The translations under genes and the position numbers were made by a program. Shown one piece after another: positions 8,755-21,946 of a DNA stretch of 64,000 bases. Position 1 is the first letter of the stretch, and the number at the start of each line of letters is the position of its first letter. The notes below the pieces were generated by a model. That model did no database searches. It was not told the DNA's origin and saw only the letters and a program-made list of their open reading frames with translations. Origin of the DNA: Gammaproteobacteria bacterium UBA4421 (GTDB lineage Bacteria; Pseudomonadota; Gammaproteobacteria; Pseudomonadales; Azotimanducaceae); assembly GCA_002389675.1 (NCBI GenBank), contig DGQF01000006.1, forward strand, positions 1-64,000, in the 5' to 3' direction.

Positions 8755-10154
8755 CAATACAACGCTTGATGATGGTGGCTTTTGGTCTGGTGATCAGTAT
8801 TTCGGGTTTACCGACCGCGCTGGCGAAAGATCTTCCGGATTTCACGAAGCTGGTGGAAAAATATGCACCGGCAGTGGTCAATATCAGTACGGTGGGAGAG
8901 GTGGCCCGGCCGGGGCGTCAAAATCCGAGAAACGGCGAATTGGAGGAGTTCTTTCGTTTTTTTGGACCGCCCGGAGGACGTCAAGAAGCGCCTAATAGAC
9001 GTCCAGCGCAGTCTTTAGGTAGCGGTTTTATTGTCAGTAAAGATGGTTATATCGTGACAAATAACCATGTGGTCGATGGCGCGCGCGAAATTATTGTCCG
9101 ACTCAGTGACCGCCGGGAATTAATTGCGGAATTAGTGGGTGCAGATGCTCGCTCGGATCTGGCGGTGTTAAAAGTCTCCTCCGATGAAGCGTTGCCAGTG
9201 ATTAAATTAGGTGAGAGCGAACGGCTCAAAGTCGGGGAGTGGGTGCTGGCGATTGGTTCACCTTTCGGATTCGATTATTCGGTGACCGCCGGTATTGTGA
9301 GTGCCAAAGGGCGAAGTCTGCCTACAGCGCAAAACGAAAATTACGTGCCCTATATTCAGACTGACGTGGCCATTAACCCCGGTAACTCTGGAGGCCCTTT
9401 GTTTAATCTTGAAGGCGAAGTGATCGGAATTAACTCTCAAATCTACTCAAATTCAGGTGGGTTTATGGGCGTTAGTTTCGCGATACCGATTGATGTGGCT
9501 ATGGAAGTTGTCGATCAACTGAAAGACAGCGGGCGGGTCTCGCGTGGGTGGTTGGGCGTAATGATTCAGGAGGTAACTCGTGAACTGGCGGAAAGCTTTG
9601 GTTTAGATCGGCCTTATGGCGCTTTGATTTCCAAAGTCTTTGAGGACACCCCAGCGGCGGTTGGCGGACTGCGCGCTGGTGATGTGATTACCAAATTTGA
9701 CGGTCGGTTGATCGAGCGCTCTTCGGAACTCCCGCATTATGTTGGCCGCGTCAAGGCGGGAGAAAAAGCCTCTGTAGAGCTTATGCGTGATGGTGAAATG
9801 ATCAAAATGGACATCAACGTAGGGGAGCTGGCGGACCTTGATGCCAATGGATCCAGACCGCAGATCGGCGCCTCGGGCGGGGACCGGTTGGGCCTGCTTG
9901 TGGCTAGTTTGACAGCCGAAGAACTTGAACGCTTGGACATCGCTCATGGTGTTCGCGTGGTTGAAGCCGATGGTGCGGCGGGTGATGCTGAAGTGCGTAA
10001 GGGGGATATCATTACTCGGTTGAATCACAAAACGGTGGATTCGCCTCAGGCTCTGAAAGAAATTGTAGATGGGTTGCCCGCTGGGCGCACGGTACCGGTA
10101 TTGGTACTGCGTAACACATCCCCGGTATTCTTAGCGCTCAGAGTGCCGCAATAA
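8751..10154 (+). CDS. mucD: Periplasmic serine endoprotease MucD (DegP/HtrA Do family)
   Basis: 467-residue periplasmic protease and chaperone. A signal peptide (cut near PTALA, about residue 25) precedes a trypsin-like domain with the triad His106 (NNHVVDG), Asp136 (ARSDLAVL) and Ser213 (NPGNSGGP). Two PDZ domains follow (about 255-345 and 375-460). It lies in the rpoE-rseA-rseB-rseC cluster, as MucD does in Pseudomonas, and probably removes misfolded outer-membrane proteins, damping the sigma-E signal. The ATG overlaps the preceding stop. DegQ-like naming would be equally defensible; the cluster position favours MucD. Confidence 0.94.
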   Translation: MTIQRLMMVAFGLVISISGLPTALAKDLPDFTKLVEKYAPAVVNISTVGEVARPGRQNPRNGELEEFFRFFGPPGGRQEAPNRRPAQSLGSGFIVSKDGYIVTNNHVVDGAREIIVRLSDRRELIAELVGADARSDLAVLKVSSDEALPVIKLGESERLKVGEWVLAIGSPFGFDYSVTAGIVSAKGRSLPTAQNENYVPYIQTDVAINPGNSGGPLFNLEGEVIGINSQIYSNSGGFMGVSFAIPIDVAMEVVDQLKDSGRVSRGWLGVMIQEVTRELAESFGLDRPYGALISKVFEDTPAAVGGLRAGDVITKFDGRLIERSSELPHYVGRVKAGEKASVELMRDGEMIKMDINVGELADLDANGSRPQIGASGGDRLGLLVASLTAEELERLDIAHGVRVVEADGAAGDAEVRKGDIITRLNHKTVDSPQALKEIVDGLPAGRTVPVLVLRNTSPVFLALRVPQ

Positions 10155-10248
10155 TAACCAGTTGCGTGCAAGTTTAACGTCTTTAATCTTCATTGCCGGT
10201 AAGGGATGGGCTAAACTCGCGCGCTTCTGTTCAGCATGATGTAGGTGT

Positions 10249-12042
10249 GTGATCGATATTCAGCGGATACGTAATTTTTCTATTATTGCCCACATCGATC
10301 ATGGAAAGTCGACGCTTGCCGATAGGTTTATTCAGACCTGTGGCGGACTAAGCGAGCGCGAAATGGCCGCTCAGGTCCTTGATTCTATGGACCTTGAGCG
10401 GGAACGCGGCATCACCATAAAGTCGCAGTGCGTGACGCTACACTATCAGCACCCTGACGGTACGGATTACCAACTCAACTTTATTGACACGCCAGGGCAC
10501 GTTGACTTCAGCTATGAGGTTTCACGGTCACTGTCAGCCTGCGAGGGTGCGTTGCTGGTTGTGGACGCCGCGCAGGGTGTAGAAGCCCAGTCCGTGGCAA
10601 ACTGTTACACCGCCATTGAGCAAGGGTTAGAAGTCTTGCCGGTGCTCAACAAAATTGATTTACCGCAAGCAGAGCCGGACAAGGTGGCGGGTGAAATCGA
10701 AGAAATCATTGGTTTGGATGTCAGCGACATTCACAGCGTCAGCGCCAAAACTGGGGTTGGCGTGGATGACTTACTCGCTTATCTGGTAGAAGCGATACCG
10801 GCCCCCGAGGGAGATCCTTCGGCAAATCTTCAGGCTTTAATCATCGACTCCTGGTTCGACAACTATCTTGGTGTTGTGTCGTTAGTGCGGGTAGTGCAAG
10901 GACAGTTGTCAAAGGGCGCGCGTATCATTGTCAAGTCAACGGGCAAAACCCATATCGTGGACGATCTTGGTCGTTTTACGCCCAAGCGCCACTCTAGCAA
11001 GGTGCTCAGTGCGGGTGAGGTTGGTTATGTCGTCGCTGGCATTAAAGAGATTCAAGGGGCGCCTGTTGGTGATACCTTGGTGTCTGCCAAGGCACCGGAA
11101 GTTGAGCAATTGCCAGGATTTGCTCGGGTTAAGCCGCAGGTTTTTGCTGGATTATTTCCGGTGAACTCCGAAGACTTTGAGGCTTTTCGTGAGGCGCTGG
11201 AAAAATTAGTGCTCAATGACGCGTCCTTATTCTATGAGCCGGAGTCATCTGACGCACTGGGTTTTGGTTTTCGGTGTGGTTTTTTGGGCATGTTGCACAT
11301 GGAAATTGTCCAAGAACGTCTGGAACGAGAATACAATCTTGATTTGATTACTTCAGCGCCGACTGTGGTATACGAAGTCGAGAGGGGTGATGGGCAGGTT
11401 GTGCAGATAGATAATCCCTCTCGATTGCCGGCTAATTTCAAAGAAATGCGAGAGCCAATCGCAGAGGTTAATATTTTAGTGCCGCAAGAGTATGTGGGCA
11501 GCGTCATGACGCTGTGTGTGGAGCGTCGCGGGGTGCAGAAAAACATGCAGTTCTCGCAAGGGCAAGTGGCCATGCATTGGGAAATGCCTCTGAACGAAGT
11601 TGTGATGGATTTTTTTGACCGTTTGAAATCCGTAAGTCGTGGATTTGCCTCTTTGGATTATGGATTTGCACGTTTTGAAGCCGCCAACCTGGTGAAACTG
11701 GATATTCTCATCAATGGAGACAAGGTAGATGCTCTGGCCAGCATTGTTCACCGTGATCATGCACAGTCCAGAGGTCGTGGTCTGGCGGAGAAAATGAAAG
11801 AACTGATCCCGCGGCAAATGTTCGATGTGGCTGTGCAAGCGGCCATTGGTGGTCAAATTGTGGCCCGGCAGACGGTCAAAGCACTGCGTAAAAACGTTAC
11901 GGCAAAGTGCTACGGTGGTGATATCACGCGCAAGAAAAAACTTCTTGAAAAGCAGAAAGAGGGTAAAAAGCGGATGAAACAGATTGGTCGGGTGGAAATT
12001 CCGCAGGAGGCATTTTTGGCTGCCCTGCGAGTGGAACGTTAG
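10249..12042 (+). CDS. lepA: Elongation factor 4 (LepA), GTG start
   Basis: 597-residue translational GTPase that acts on ribosomes during initiation or stalled elongation. G1 is AHIDHGKST near residue 14, DTPGH is G3 and NKID is G4; the unique C-terminal domain ending in [16 protein letters not shown] is complete. The length matches E. coli LepA (599). The start is GTG at 10249; the family N-terminus ([15 protein letters not shown]) begins a few residues later. It is separated from mucD by 94 bp with no convincing promoter, and lepB follows after 5 bp, the usual pairing. Confidence 0.97.
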   Translation: MIDIQRIRNFSIIAHIDHGKSTLADRFIQTCGGLSEREMAAQVLDSMDLERERGITIKSQCVTLHYQHPDGTDYQLNFIDTPGHVDFSYEVSRSLSACEGALLVVDAAQGVEAQSVANCYTAIEQGLEVLPVLNKIDLPQAEPDKVAGEIEEIIGLDVSDIHSVSAKTGVGVDDLLAYLVEAIPAPEGDPSANLQALIIDSWFDNYLGVVSLVRVVQGQLSKGARIIVKSTGKTHIVDDLGRFTPKRHSSKVLSAGEVGYVVAGIKEIQGAPVGDTLVSAKAPEVEQLPGFARVKPQVFAGLFPVNSEDFEAFREALEKLVLNDASLFYEPESSDALGFGFRCGFLGMLHMEIVQERLEREYNLDLITSAPTVVYEVERGDGQVVQIDNPSRLPANFKEMREPIAEVNILVPQEYVGSVMTLCVERRGVQKNMQFSQGQVAMHWEMPLNEVVMDFFDRLKSVSRGFASLDYGFARFEAANLVKLDILINGDKVDALASIVHRDHAQSRGRGLAEKMKELIPRQMFDVAVQAAIGGQIVARQTVKALRKNVTAKCYGGDITRKKKLLEKQKEGKKRMKQIGRVEIPQEAFLAALRVER

Positions 12043-12047
12043 CTGTC

Positions 12048-12809
12048 GTGGATATTGATTTACCTTTTATTTTATTCTGGGCGGTACTTGCTTGCGGGGT
12101 AGTCTGGCTGGTCGACGTGCTGTTCTTCCGGCGTAAGCGCTTGGCTAAAAATACTGAGGCGGCGGAACCTGCGCTGGTGGAATATGCCCGCGCTTTCTTT
12201 CCGGTATTACTCATTGTCTTGGTTCTGCGCAGTTTTCTGGCCGAGCCTTACCAAATCCCATCAGAATCTATGGTGCCCACTTTGGAAGTAGGGGATTTCA
12301 TTTTAGTCAATAAATATGCTTATGGTCTCAGGTTGCCGGTTTTCGGCACCAAAGTGTGGGATATCGGTTCGCCACGACGCGGAGACGTGATGGTATTTGT
12401 GCCACCACATGATTCTCGTTATTTTATTAAGCGTGTGGTGGGAATTCCCGGTGATCGGGTTCGTTATGACAACAAAGTACTTTATGTGAACGGTCAGCGA
12501 CTTAAATATGAGTTGATCGGCGAAGTCACGGGACGTGGTTATCCGCCGTCTATGCGGGAATATCGCGAATCCGTTGATGGTCGGTCACACTTAATCTACA
12601 AGACGGCTCGTTTTGAACCTACCCAAGAGTGGGAAATTCCGCCGGACCGGTATTTGATGCTCGGTGACAATCGCGATATGAGCCAAGATTCTCGGTATTG
12701 GGGGTTGGCCAGTGAAGAAAATATTGTGGGGAAGGCGGTAGCCGTGTGGCTGCACAAGGAACCTGGGTGGCATTTACCGAGCTTTGATCGTAATCGCTGG
12801 TTTGACTGA
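12048..12809 (+). CDS. lepB: Signal peptidase I
   Basis: 253-residue inner-membrane protease that removes signal peptides from exported proteins. Two N-terminal membrane spans (about 6-26 and 49-62) precede the catalytic Ser74 in PSESM and Lys128 in FIKRVVGIPGD. The GDNRDMSQDSRYWG box near the C-terminus is intact. It is shorter than E. coli LepB (324) but normal for other gammaproteobacteria. The start is GTG at 12048, 5 bp after lepA. A small membrane-protein ORF begins 2 bp after its stop. Confidence 0.95.
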   Translation: MDIDLPFILFWAVLACGVVWLVDVLFFRRKRLAKNTEAAEPALVEYARAFFPVLLIVLVLRSFLAEPYQIPSESMVPTLEVGDFILVNKYAYGLRLPVFGTKVWDIGSPRRGDVMVFVPPHDSRYFIKRVVGIPGDRVRYDNKVLYVNGQRLKYELIGEVTGRGYPPSMREYRESVDGRSHLIYKTARFEPTQEWEIPPDRYLMLGDNRDMSQDSRYWGLASEENIVGKAVAVWLHKEPGWHLPSFDRNRWFD

Positions 12810-12811
12810 AG

Positions 12812-12988
12812 ATGTCCGCGCTGCGCTGTTCTCAACGGGTCCAAGTCAGGCAGCAGCCTGGAGCGTCCAAGTGGGTCTTGTATGTCTTGGGCAGCGTTTG
12901 GCTCCTCGCTCATATACTGTTTCAGCGTATGCCTCGCAATGTTGAATTTTGGGCTGTACAACCTCAACCTTGTTTTGATGTTCAATGA
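12812..12988 (+). CDS. Small single-span membrane protein between lepB and rnc (possible reduced DUF4845 protein)
   Basis: 58-codon ORF. A basic N-terminus (RCSQRVQVRQQPG) is followed by one hydrophobic span (about 21-37, WVLYVLGSVWLLAHILF) and a short polar tail. It starts 2 bp after lepB and its TGA overlaps the rnc ATG (ATGA), filling the gap completely, which argues for translation and coupling. In Pseudomonas-type genomes this position holds a DUF4845 protein of about 110-120 residues with one N-terminal span, so this may be a shortened or diverged version; that is inference. No clear Shine-Dalgarno is seen beyond a GACTGAAG stretch at the lepB stop. Confidence 0.55.
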   Translation: MSALRCSQRVQVRQQPGASKWVLYVLGSVWLLAHILFQRMPRNVEFWAVQPQPCFDVQ

Positions 12989-13701
12989 CCGGCGCATCTT
13001 CAATTAACTCGTCGGGCGCAGACCTGGAGAGGTTGCAGCAGGAACTAGGGTATCGATTCAAGGCACCCCAACTGCTGCAGGCAGCGTTAACGCATAAAAG
13101 CCATTCGAAACTAAACAACGAGCGTTTAGAGTTCATAGGTGATGCGGTTTTGGGTTATGTGGTCGGTGTGATGTTGTTTCGCCATGATGATGGGCTCTCT
13201 GAAGACCTGCTGTCTTTGATGCGGGCGAAGCTGGTTCGCGGCTCAACCCTGGCTGAAGTCGCGCGAGAAATTAATCTGGCGCCGCATTTACGTTTGGGCA
13301 GTGGCGAGCGCAAAAGTGGTGGACGTCAGCGGGACTCGATACTGGCGGATGCGTTTGAAGCGGTTATCGGAGCAATTCACGAGGACAGTGGTATTCAGGC
13401 CTGTACGAAGACGGTTGAAAAGTTGTTCTCGCAGCGGGTCAGACAACTCGATCCGGAAAACTTGAAAGATGCAAAAACTCGTCTGCAAGAATTTCTTCAG
13501 GCACGACAGTGTGATCGCCCGGAATATTCGGTGCAAGCGGTAACCGGTAAGGACCATGAGCGGCGGTACACCGTTGCCTGTCATATCAAGACATGGGACA
13601 TAACGGCGACAGCTATGGCCTCTTCGCGCCGCAATGCTGAACAAGAGGCTGCCGCGGTTGCGCTGGCTGAGGTTGAACAGGATAAAAAGGTAACACCTTG
13701 A
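12985..13701 (+). CDS. rnc: Ribonuclease III
   Basis: 238-residue double-strand RNA endonuclease for rRNA and mRNA processing. The catalytic signature NERLEFIGDAVL is at about 45-56, and DAFEAVIGAIHEDSG provides the second acidic cluster. A double-stranded RNA-binding domain follows (about 160-230, with SRRNAEQEAAAVAL). It is full length compared with E. coli (226). The ATG overlaps the stop of the upstream small ORF, and the TGA overlaps the TTG start of era; the rnc-era-recO order is conserved in the class. Confidence 0.97.
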   Translation: MTGASSINSSGADLERLQQELGYRFKAPQLLQAALTHKSHSKLNNERLEFIGDAVLGYVVGVMLFRHDDGLSEDLLSLMRAKLVRGSTLAEVAREINLAPHLRLGSGERKSGGRQRDSILADAFEAVIGAIHEDSGIQACTKTVEKLFSQRVRQLDPENLKDAKTRLQEFLQARQCDRPEYSVQAVTGKDHERRYTVACHIKTWDITATAMASSRRNAEQEAAAVALAEVEQDKKVTP

Positions 13702-14588
13702 CTGAAATGACTCGTTGCGGACATGTTGCGTTGCTGGGGCGCCCTAACGTTGGCAAATCAACGCTGCTCAATCACGTGCTGAAACAGAAAATTAGCATTA
13801 CGTCGCGAAAACCGCAGACCACTCGGCATAATTTGTTGGGGGTTGATACGCAGGGAGTCGACCAAGCGATTTACATGGATACGCCGGGTATACATCAAAG
13901 GATCGAGAAAGCGCTCAACCGCTACATGGTAGCCAATGCTGTCGCCGCATTACGGGGCGTTGATTTGCGAGTTATGGTCATCGAGGCAGGTAAATGGCGT
14001 GAAGAAGACCAACACGTTTTGAATTTATTATCTGCAGCCCCCGGCATTAACTTGGCCATTCTTAATAAGATTGATCTGCTGCCGAATAAAAATAGCCTTT
14101 TGCCGGAAATTCAAAAACTCAACGAGACGCAATGTTTTGCTGAAATTATGCCGCTCAGTGCCTTGCGTAACGAAGGCATAGAAGATTTTCGTCAGCAAAT
14201 ATTCAGCCGCTTACCAGTTGGTCCGCATCTTTTTGATGATGACGCGATCACGGATCAAACTGAACGGCGCTTAGTCGAGGAGATTGTTCGAGAAAAACTG
14301 ATGCGTCAGTTGGGCGACGAAATTCCGCACAGCGCAACGGTTGTGGTTGAACGTTTTGTAAGCGGCCCCCAAGTGACCGAGATTCACGCGGATATTTATG
14401 TTGAGCGAGATGGCCAAAAGCGCATCGTGATAGGACGTCAGGGCGCGCGTTTGAAGCTGGTTGGATCCGAGGCCCGCAAAGACATCGAACTCATGTTAGA
14501 CAACAAGGTGATGCTTCATTTGTTTGTGAAAGTCAGGAAAGGCTGGACCAACAATGACCGGTTGATGCATCGGCTGGGTTACGAGTAA
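13698..14588 (+). CDS. era: GTPase Era, TTG start
   Basis: 296-residue Ras-like GTPase with a KH RNA-binding domain, needed for 30S maturation and binding the 3' end of 16S rRNA. G1 GRPNVGKS (14-21), G3 DTPG and G4 NKID are present; the KH domain includes VIGRQGARLKLVG. TTG at 13698 overlaps the rnc stop (TTGA) and has AAGG 7 nt upstream, better placed than for the ATG at 13707, so TTG is preferred. recO begins 4 bp after its stop. Confidence 0.97.
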   Translation: MTEMTRCGHVALLGRPNVGKSTLLNHVLKQKISITSRKPQTTRHNLLGVDTQGVDQAIYMDTPGIHQRIEKALNRYMVANAVAALRGVDLRVMVIEAGKWREEDQHVLNLLSAAPGINLAILNKIDLLPNKNSLLPEIQKLNETQCFAEIMPLSALRNEGIEDFRQQIFSRLPVGPHLFDDDAITDQTERRLVEEIVREKLMRQLGDEIPHSATVVVERFVSGPQVTEIHADIYVERDGQKRIVIGRQGARLKLVGSEARKDIELMLDNKVMLHLFVKVRKGWTNNDRLMHRLGYE

Positions 14589-14592
14589 GTTC

Positions 14593-15285
14593 TTGCGGTT
14601 TTCAGATTTGCCAGCGTTGGTTGTGCACCTGCGTCCGTACCGAGAAAGCAGTGCGATGGTGCAATTTTTCACCCGTCAGGAAGGGCGGCTGGTTGGGGTT
14701 ATGAAGGGACTTCACAGACGTCGTCACCCAATATCTGTTCAACCCTTTTGTTATGGCACGCTGTCCTGTGTAGGGCGCGGTGGTTTGATGACCGTGACTC
14801 AGTTTGACGTGACGGGCCGCTATACGCTGGTAGGGGACATCTTGAGTGCTGGATTTTATGTGCTTGAACTGATCAGCCGTTGTTTGGATGAAAAACAGGC
14901 TGAACCTATATTGTTTGACGCGACCCTTCAGGTTCTGGCAAAACTCCAATCCGAGGCTGCGATGGCTCCGATTTTGCGCGACTACGAATTACAGCTGCTC
15001 GAAGGATTGGGGTATGGCATCAATTTTGAGTTGGAGGCCGCCAGTGGTAGAGCCATTGTTCGGGAGGCCGAATATGTTTTTGATGCGCAATCAGGTTTTT
15101 GCCAAGCCAACGTGAATGGTGCAGGCTATCCGGGCTGGGTTTTGCAGTCGATCAGCCGCAGAGAATTTGCGGACCCGCAAGTGCGGCGCTTGGCTAAACA
15201 GCTGAATCGGGCAGCGCTGGCGCCGCTATTGGGTCCAGCGCCTTTGGTGAGTCGTTCACTTTTCACTGGAGGTGCCCGTGGCTAA
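14593..15285 (+). CDS. recO: DNA repair protein RecO, TTG start
   Basis: 230-residue recombination mediator that works with RecR to load RecA on SSB-coated gaps. The N-terminal OB-fold is recognisable by VVHLRPYRESSAMV and the GRLVGVMKGLHR segment; the helical C-terminal part lacks zinc cysteines, as in gammaproteobacterial RecO. The only sensible start is TTG at 14593, 4 bp after era. pdxJ, which often follows recO in relatives, is replaced here by rlmD, which overlaps the end by 8 nt. Confidence 0.93.
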   Translation: MRFSDLPALVVHLRPYRESSAMVQFFTRQEGRLVGVMKGLHRRRHPISVQPFCYGTLSCVGRGGLMTVTQFDVTGRYTLVGDILSAGFYVLELISRCLDEKQAEPILFDATLQVLAKLQSEAAMAPILRDYELQLLEGLGYGINFELEAASGRAIVREAEYVFDAQSGFCQANVNGAGYPGWVLQSISRREFADPQVRRLAKQLNRAALAPLLGPAPLVSRSLFTGGARG

Positions 15286-16604
15286 ATTGCCCGCAGAGGT
15301 CACAGTTGATGTTTCCGCATTGGATGAGGCTATGCTGGGTATCGCGAACTTAGACGGTCGTGCTTTGCGCGTTCGAAACGCCTTGCCGGGAGAGACTGTG
15401 CAAACCCGCGTGCTGCGCCGCAAGAAAGGGATTGTCTATGGGGATGGTGTTCTCGTTGAGCATCCGCATGAAAGCCGTCGTGCGAGTATTTGCCCTTATT
15501 TTCCGCGGTGCGGCGGTTGCAGTATGCATCACATGGATTATCCCATGCAGCTGGAGCTCAAACAGCGTCAGTTGGCTCAAGCACTTGATTCGAACGCGGT
15601 AGTCCCACGAGGTTGGTCTGCCCCGCAGAAAGCGGGGCGCTTGGGTTATCGCCGTAAAGCGCGCCTAGGGGTGCGCATGGTGGGCGAGCAAGTGTTGGTT
15701 GGTTTCAGAGAATCGTTTAGCAATCGTGTTGCGCGGATGGATAGTTGTGCCACTCTGACACCCGAATTGTCTGCGCTTTTGCCGGATTTGAAACGGCTAT
15801 TGCCACAGTTAAGCATTGCCGACCAGGTGCCTCAGATAGAAGTCGCGCAAGGCGACACACAGTGTGCATTGATTGTTCGGCATCTCCAGCCGATGACAGA
15901 ATCCGACGTCGAACTATGGCGTGAGTTTGCACAGACACATGCGGTTGAAATTATCTTTCAGGCTAAGGGGTACGATACGCTTGTGCCGCTCAGCGGCGGA
16001 CCGCTGAAGCGATTAGGCTATCGCTTGGCAGACCATGGGTTGTATATAGAATTTTTGCCGCATCAATTCACTCAGGTCAATTTGGCCATGAATGAGACGC
16101 TAATTCGATATGTGTTGGCTTATCTGGGGAATCTTCAGGGTAAAAATGTTCTCGATTTGTTTTGCGGTATTGGTAATTTCACGCTCCCGATCGCGCGAGC
16201 GGGTGCGCGCGCATGGGGTATGGAATCGGCGCCAGAAGCGGTTGCTATGGCGTGTGTCAATGCACTGAACAACGGCGTAGCTGATCAGCTGCAGTTTTCA
16301 GTGGCAGATCTATTTAGCAGCGAGAGCGCGGTTGATGTTGCTGCGATTTTGGCTCAATGTGATGCGCTGGTACTTGATCCGCCGCGCAGTGGAGCAGGTC
16401 CGGGGTTGCACGACTGGCTGACTCACTTTGCGGGCAACACGATCGTTTATGTGTCGTGTAACCCCAATAGTTTTGCCAGTGACGCTGCAATTATTGTGGC
16501 TGCTGGGTTTGAACTGGCGCAGGTGGGTATTTTTGACATGTTTCCGTCCACGGCGCATGTAGAGACGATGGGGCAGTTTGTGCGTCGTTCACGGGAGACA
16601 ACTG

Positions 16605-16612
<8 letters not shown>
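15278..16612 (+). CDS. rlmD: 23S rRNA (uracil-1939-C5)-methyltransferase RlmD, GTG start
   Basis: 444-residue Fe-S methyltransferase forming m5U1939 in 23S rRNA. A TRAM-like N-terminal domain precedes the cluster cysteines C72, C78 and C81 in CPYFPRCGGC, with a fourth Cys near 155. The SAM site DLFCGIGNFTLP, the DPPRSGAG motif and the nucleophile YVSCNPNSFASD are intact. GTG at 15278 is chosen over GTG 15272 because GGAGG (15268-15272) sits 5 nt before it. It overlaps recO by 8 nt and relA by 8 nt, so the three are likely co-translated. Confidence 0.95.
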
Positions 16613-20514
<3,902 letters not shown>

Positions 20515-20515
<1 letters not shown>

Positions 20516-21207
20516 TGATAAATACCTTATGTATAGAGACCAGTGGCCCCCATTGTAGCCTAGCGCTGTCCCAAGGGGGGCACGTTTACTGTAGTGAGCG
20601 TCATCTTGAACGACGTCACAATGAAGAATTGTTGCCGTTATTAGATGATTTGTTTGCGCAAGCACAAATGCGCCCTAAAGACGTTGATTTAGTAGCTTTT
20701 GGCGCCGGACCTGGATCCTTCACGGGGGTGCGAATCGCCGCTTCAGCTTGTCAGGCCATCGCCCTGGTGGCGAGCGCGCGGGTTGTCGCTGTCCGCAGTT
20801 CTTGGATATTAGCGCAAACCGCTTTTCATCAGTTGAGCGTTGCCCATCGAGCGGTTGTCAGTTTGCCAAGTCGCGGTCAGGCCTACTACCTCAGCGCGGC
20901 GCAAAGGCAAGACGCCGGCTTGCGCGTTACCCACACAGATCAACTTGTCGATGCACCCCCCGACTGGTTGTCTGATGTTTTAGACACCCCTGACAGTGTA
21001 TGGATTGGTCAACCCCCCGACTGGTTGCCGAAGCAATACACCGCTCGGTGTACGCCAGGTTTGACGCCTGCAGCTGAGCACATGCTGGACTTCGCGCGAG
21101 CTGAATATCAAGCGGGGCGCAGTTTATCGGTTGAAGGCGCACTACCGGTATACATTGAAGGGGATTCTCCGTGGCGTAAACAAAAGCATAAGTCAGTCAC
21201 TGGATGA
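20515..21207 (+). CDS. tsaB: tRNA threonylcarbamoyladenosine biosynthesis protein TsaB
   Basis: 230-residue member of the ASKHA fold that partners TsaD and TsaE to form t6A at position 37 of ANN-reading tRNAs. The N-terminus MINTLCIETSG and the segment GAGPGSFTGVRI are characteristic. The C-terminal half is diverged, as is usual. No good ribosome binding site precedes the ATG. adk-tsaB-rsmJ-plsB resembles the Pseudomonas arrangement, here with moeA inserted between adk and tsaB. Confidence 0.93.
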
Positions 21208-21223
21208 GCAGGCAACTTGCACG

Positions 21224-21946
21224 GTGCGTTGGGTGACGGTAAACCTATATTATGCCCAGGCGCAGGCGGCGCAGATCGAAAAGTATGCGCATTGGTGTAC
21301 GTTTCATCGGGTTGAGGCGCCCCCGATATTAGTCGATGGTTGTGGCTTATGGTTTGACGATGGTGGTCTGGCGTTGCTTTCCGCTGCGGCACCAGCGCCG
21401 TTTTATTTAACTCCTCAAATGTTTCTAAAGCGCGAACGGGGTCAGTCTTTGTTGGCTCAGGCCTGCGGTTTGTCCAAGCGGCATAGGGAATCCGCCCTAG
21501 GGCTGACGGTTCTTGACCCGTTCGCAGGGTTTGGTTTGGATGCCTTTGTCTTGGCTCATTTAGGCTGTGAAGTGCTTGCTGTAGAGCAGGAACGCATGAT
21601 CTGGCTCATGTTATGTGACTACGCCCACATACTGGACATCAAGGCGGACATTATATGTGCAGACGCGCACGACTTTTTGGAATGCAGGACTGCTCAGTGG
21701 GATGTGGTTTATCTCGACCCCATGTTTGAGGCACGGCAAAAACGAGCGCTGCCTAATCTGGGGTTGCAGCATCTCCAGTTTATCAGCGGCAAGGCAGAGG
21801 TCGATGTAGAGGGTTGCCTAGCGGGCGCTCTTCGGGTCGCCAAACAGCGCGTTGTGCTGAAGCGGCGCCGCAAAGATCCCGTGTCGGGGACGCCATCTTT
21901 TCAACTCAAAGGACAAGCGGTACGCTTCGATGTCTACGTCTGTTGA
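21224..21946 (+). CDS. rsmJ: 16S rRNA (guanine-1516-N2)-methyltransferase RsmJ
   Basis: About 240 residues. A class I SAM methyltransferase acting on G1516 of 16S rRNA. The SAM motif VLDPFAGFGLDAFVLAHLG, the VVYLDPMFEARQK box (DPMF is family-specific) and the KRVV-like strand RVVLKRRR match RsmJ. The frame is open back to 21131 inside tsaB; GTG 21224 (with GCAGG upstream) or GTG 21233 are the plausible starts. The 3' end overlaps that of plsB by 13 bp on the other strand. Confidence 0.9.
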   Translation: MRWVTVNLYYAQAQAAQIEKYAHWCTFHRVEAPPILVDGCGLWFDDGGLALLSAAAPAPFYLTPQMFLKRERGQSLLAQACGLSKRHRESALGLTVLDPFAGFGLDAFVLAHLGCEVLAVEQERMIWLMLCDYAHILDIKADIICADAHDFLECRTAQWDVVYLDPMFEARQKRALPNLGLQHLQFISGKAEVDVEGCLAGALRVAKQRVVLKRRRKDPVSGTPSFQLKGQAVRFDVYVC

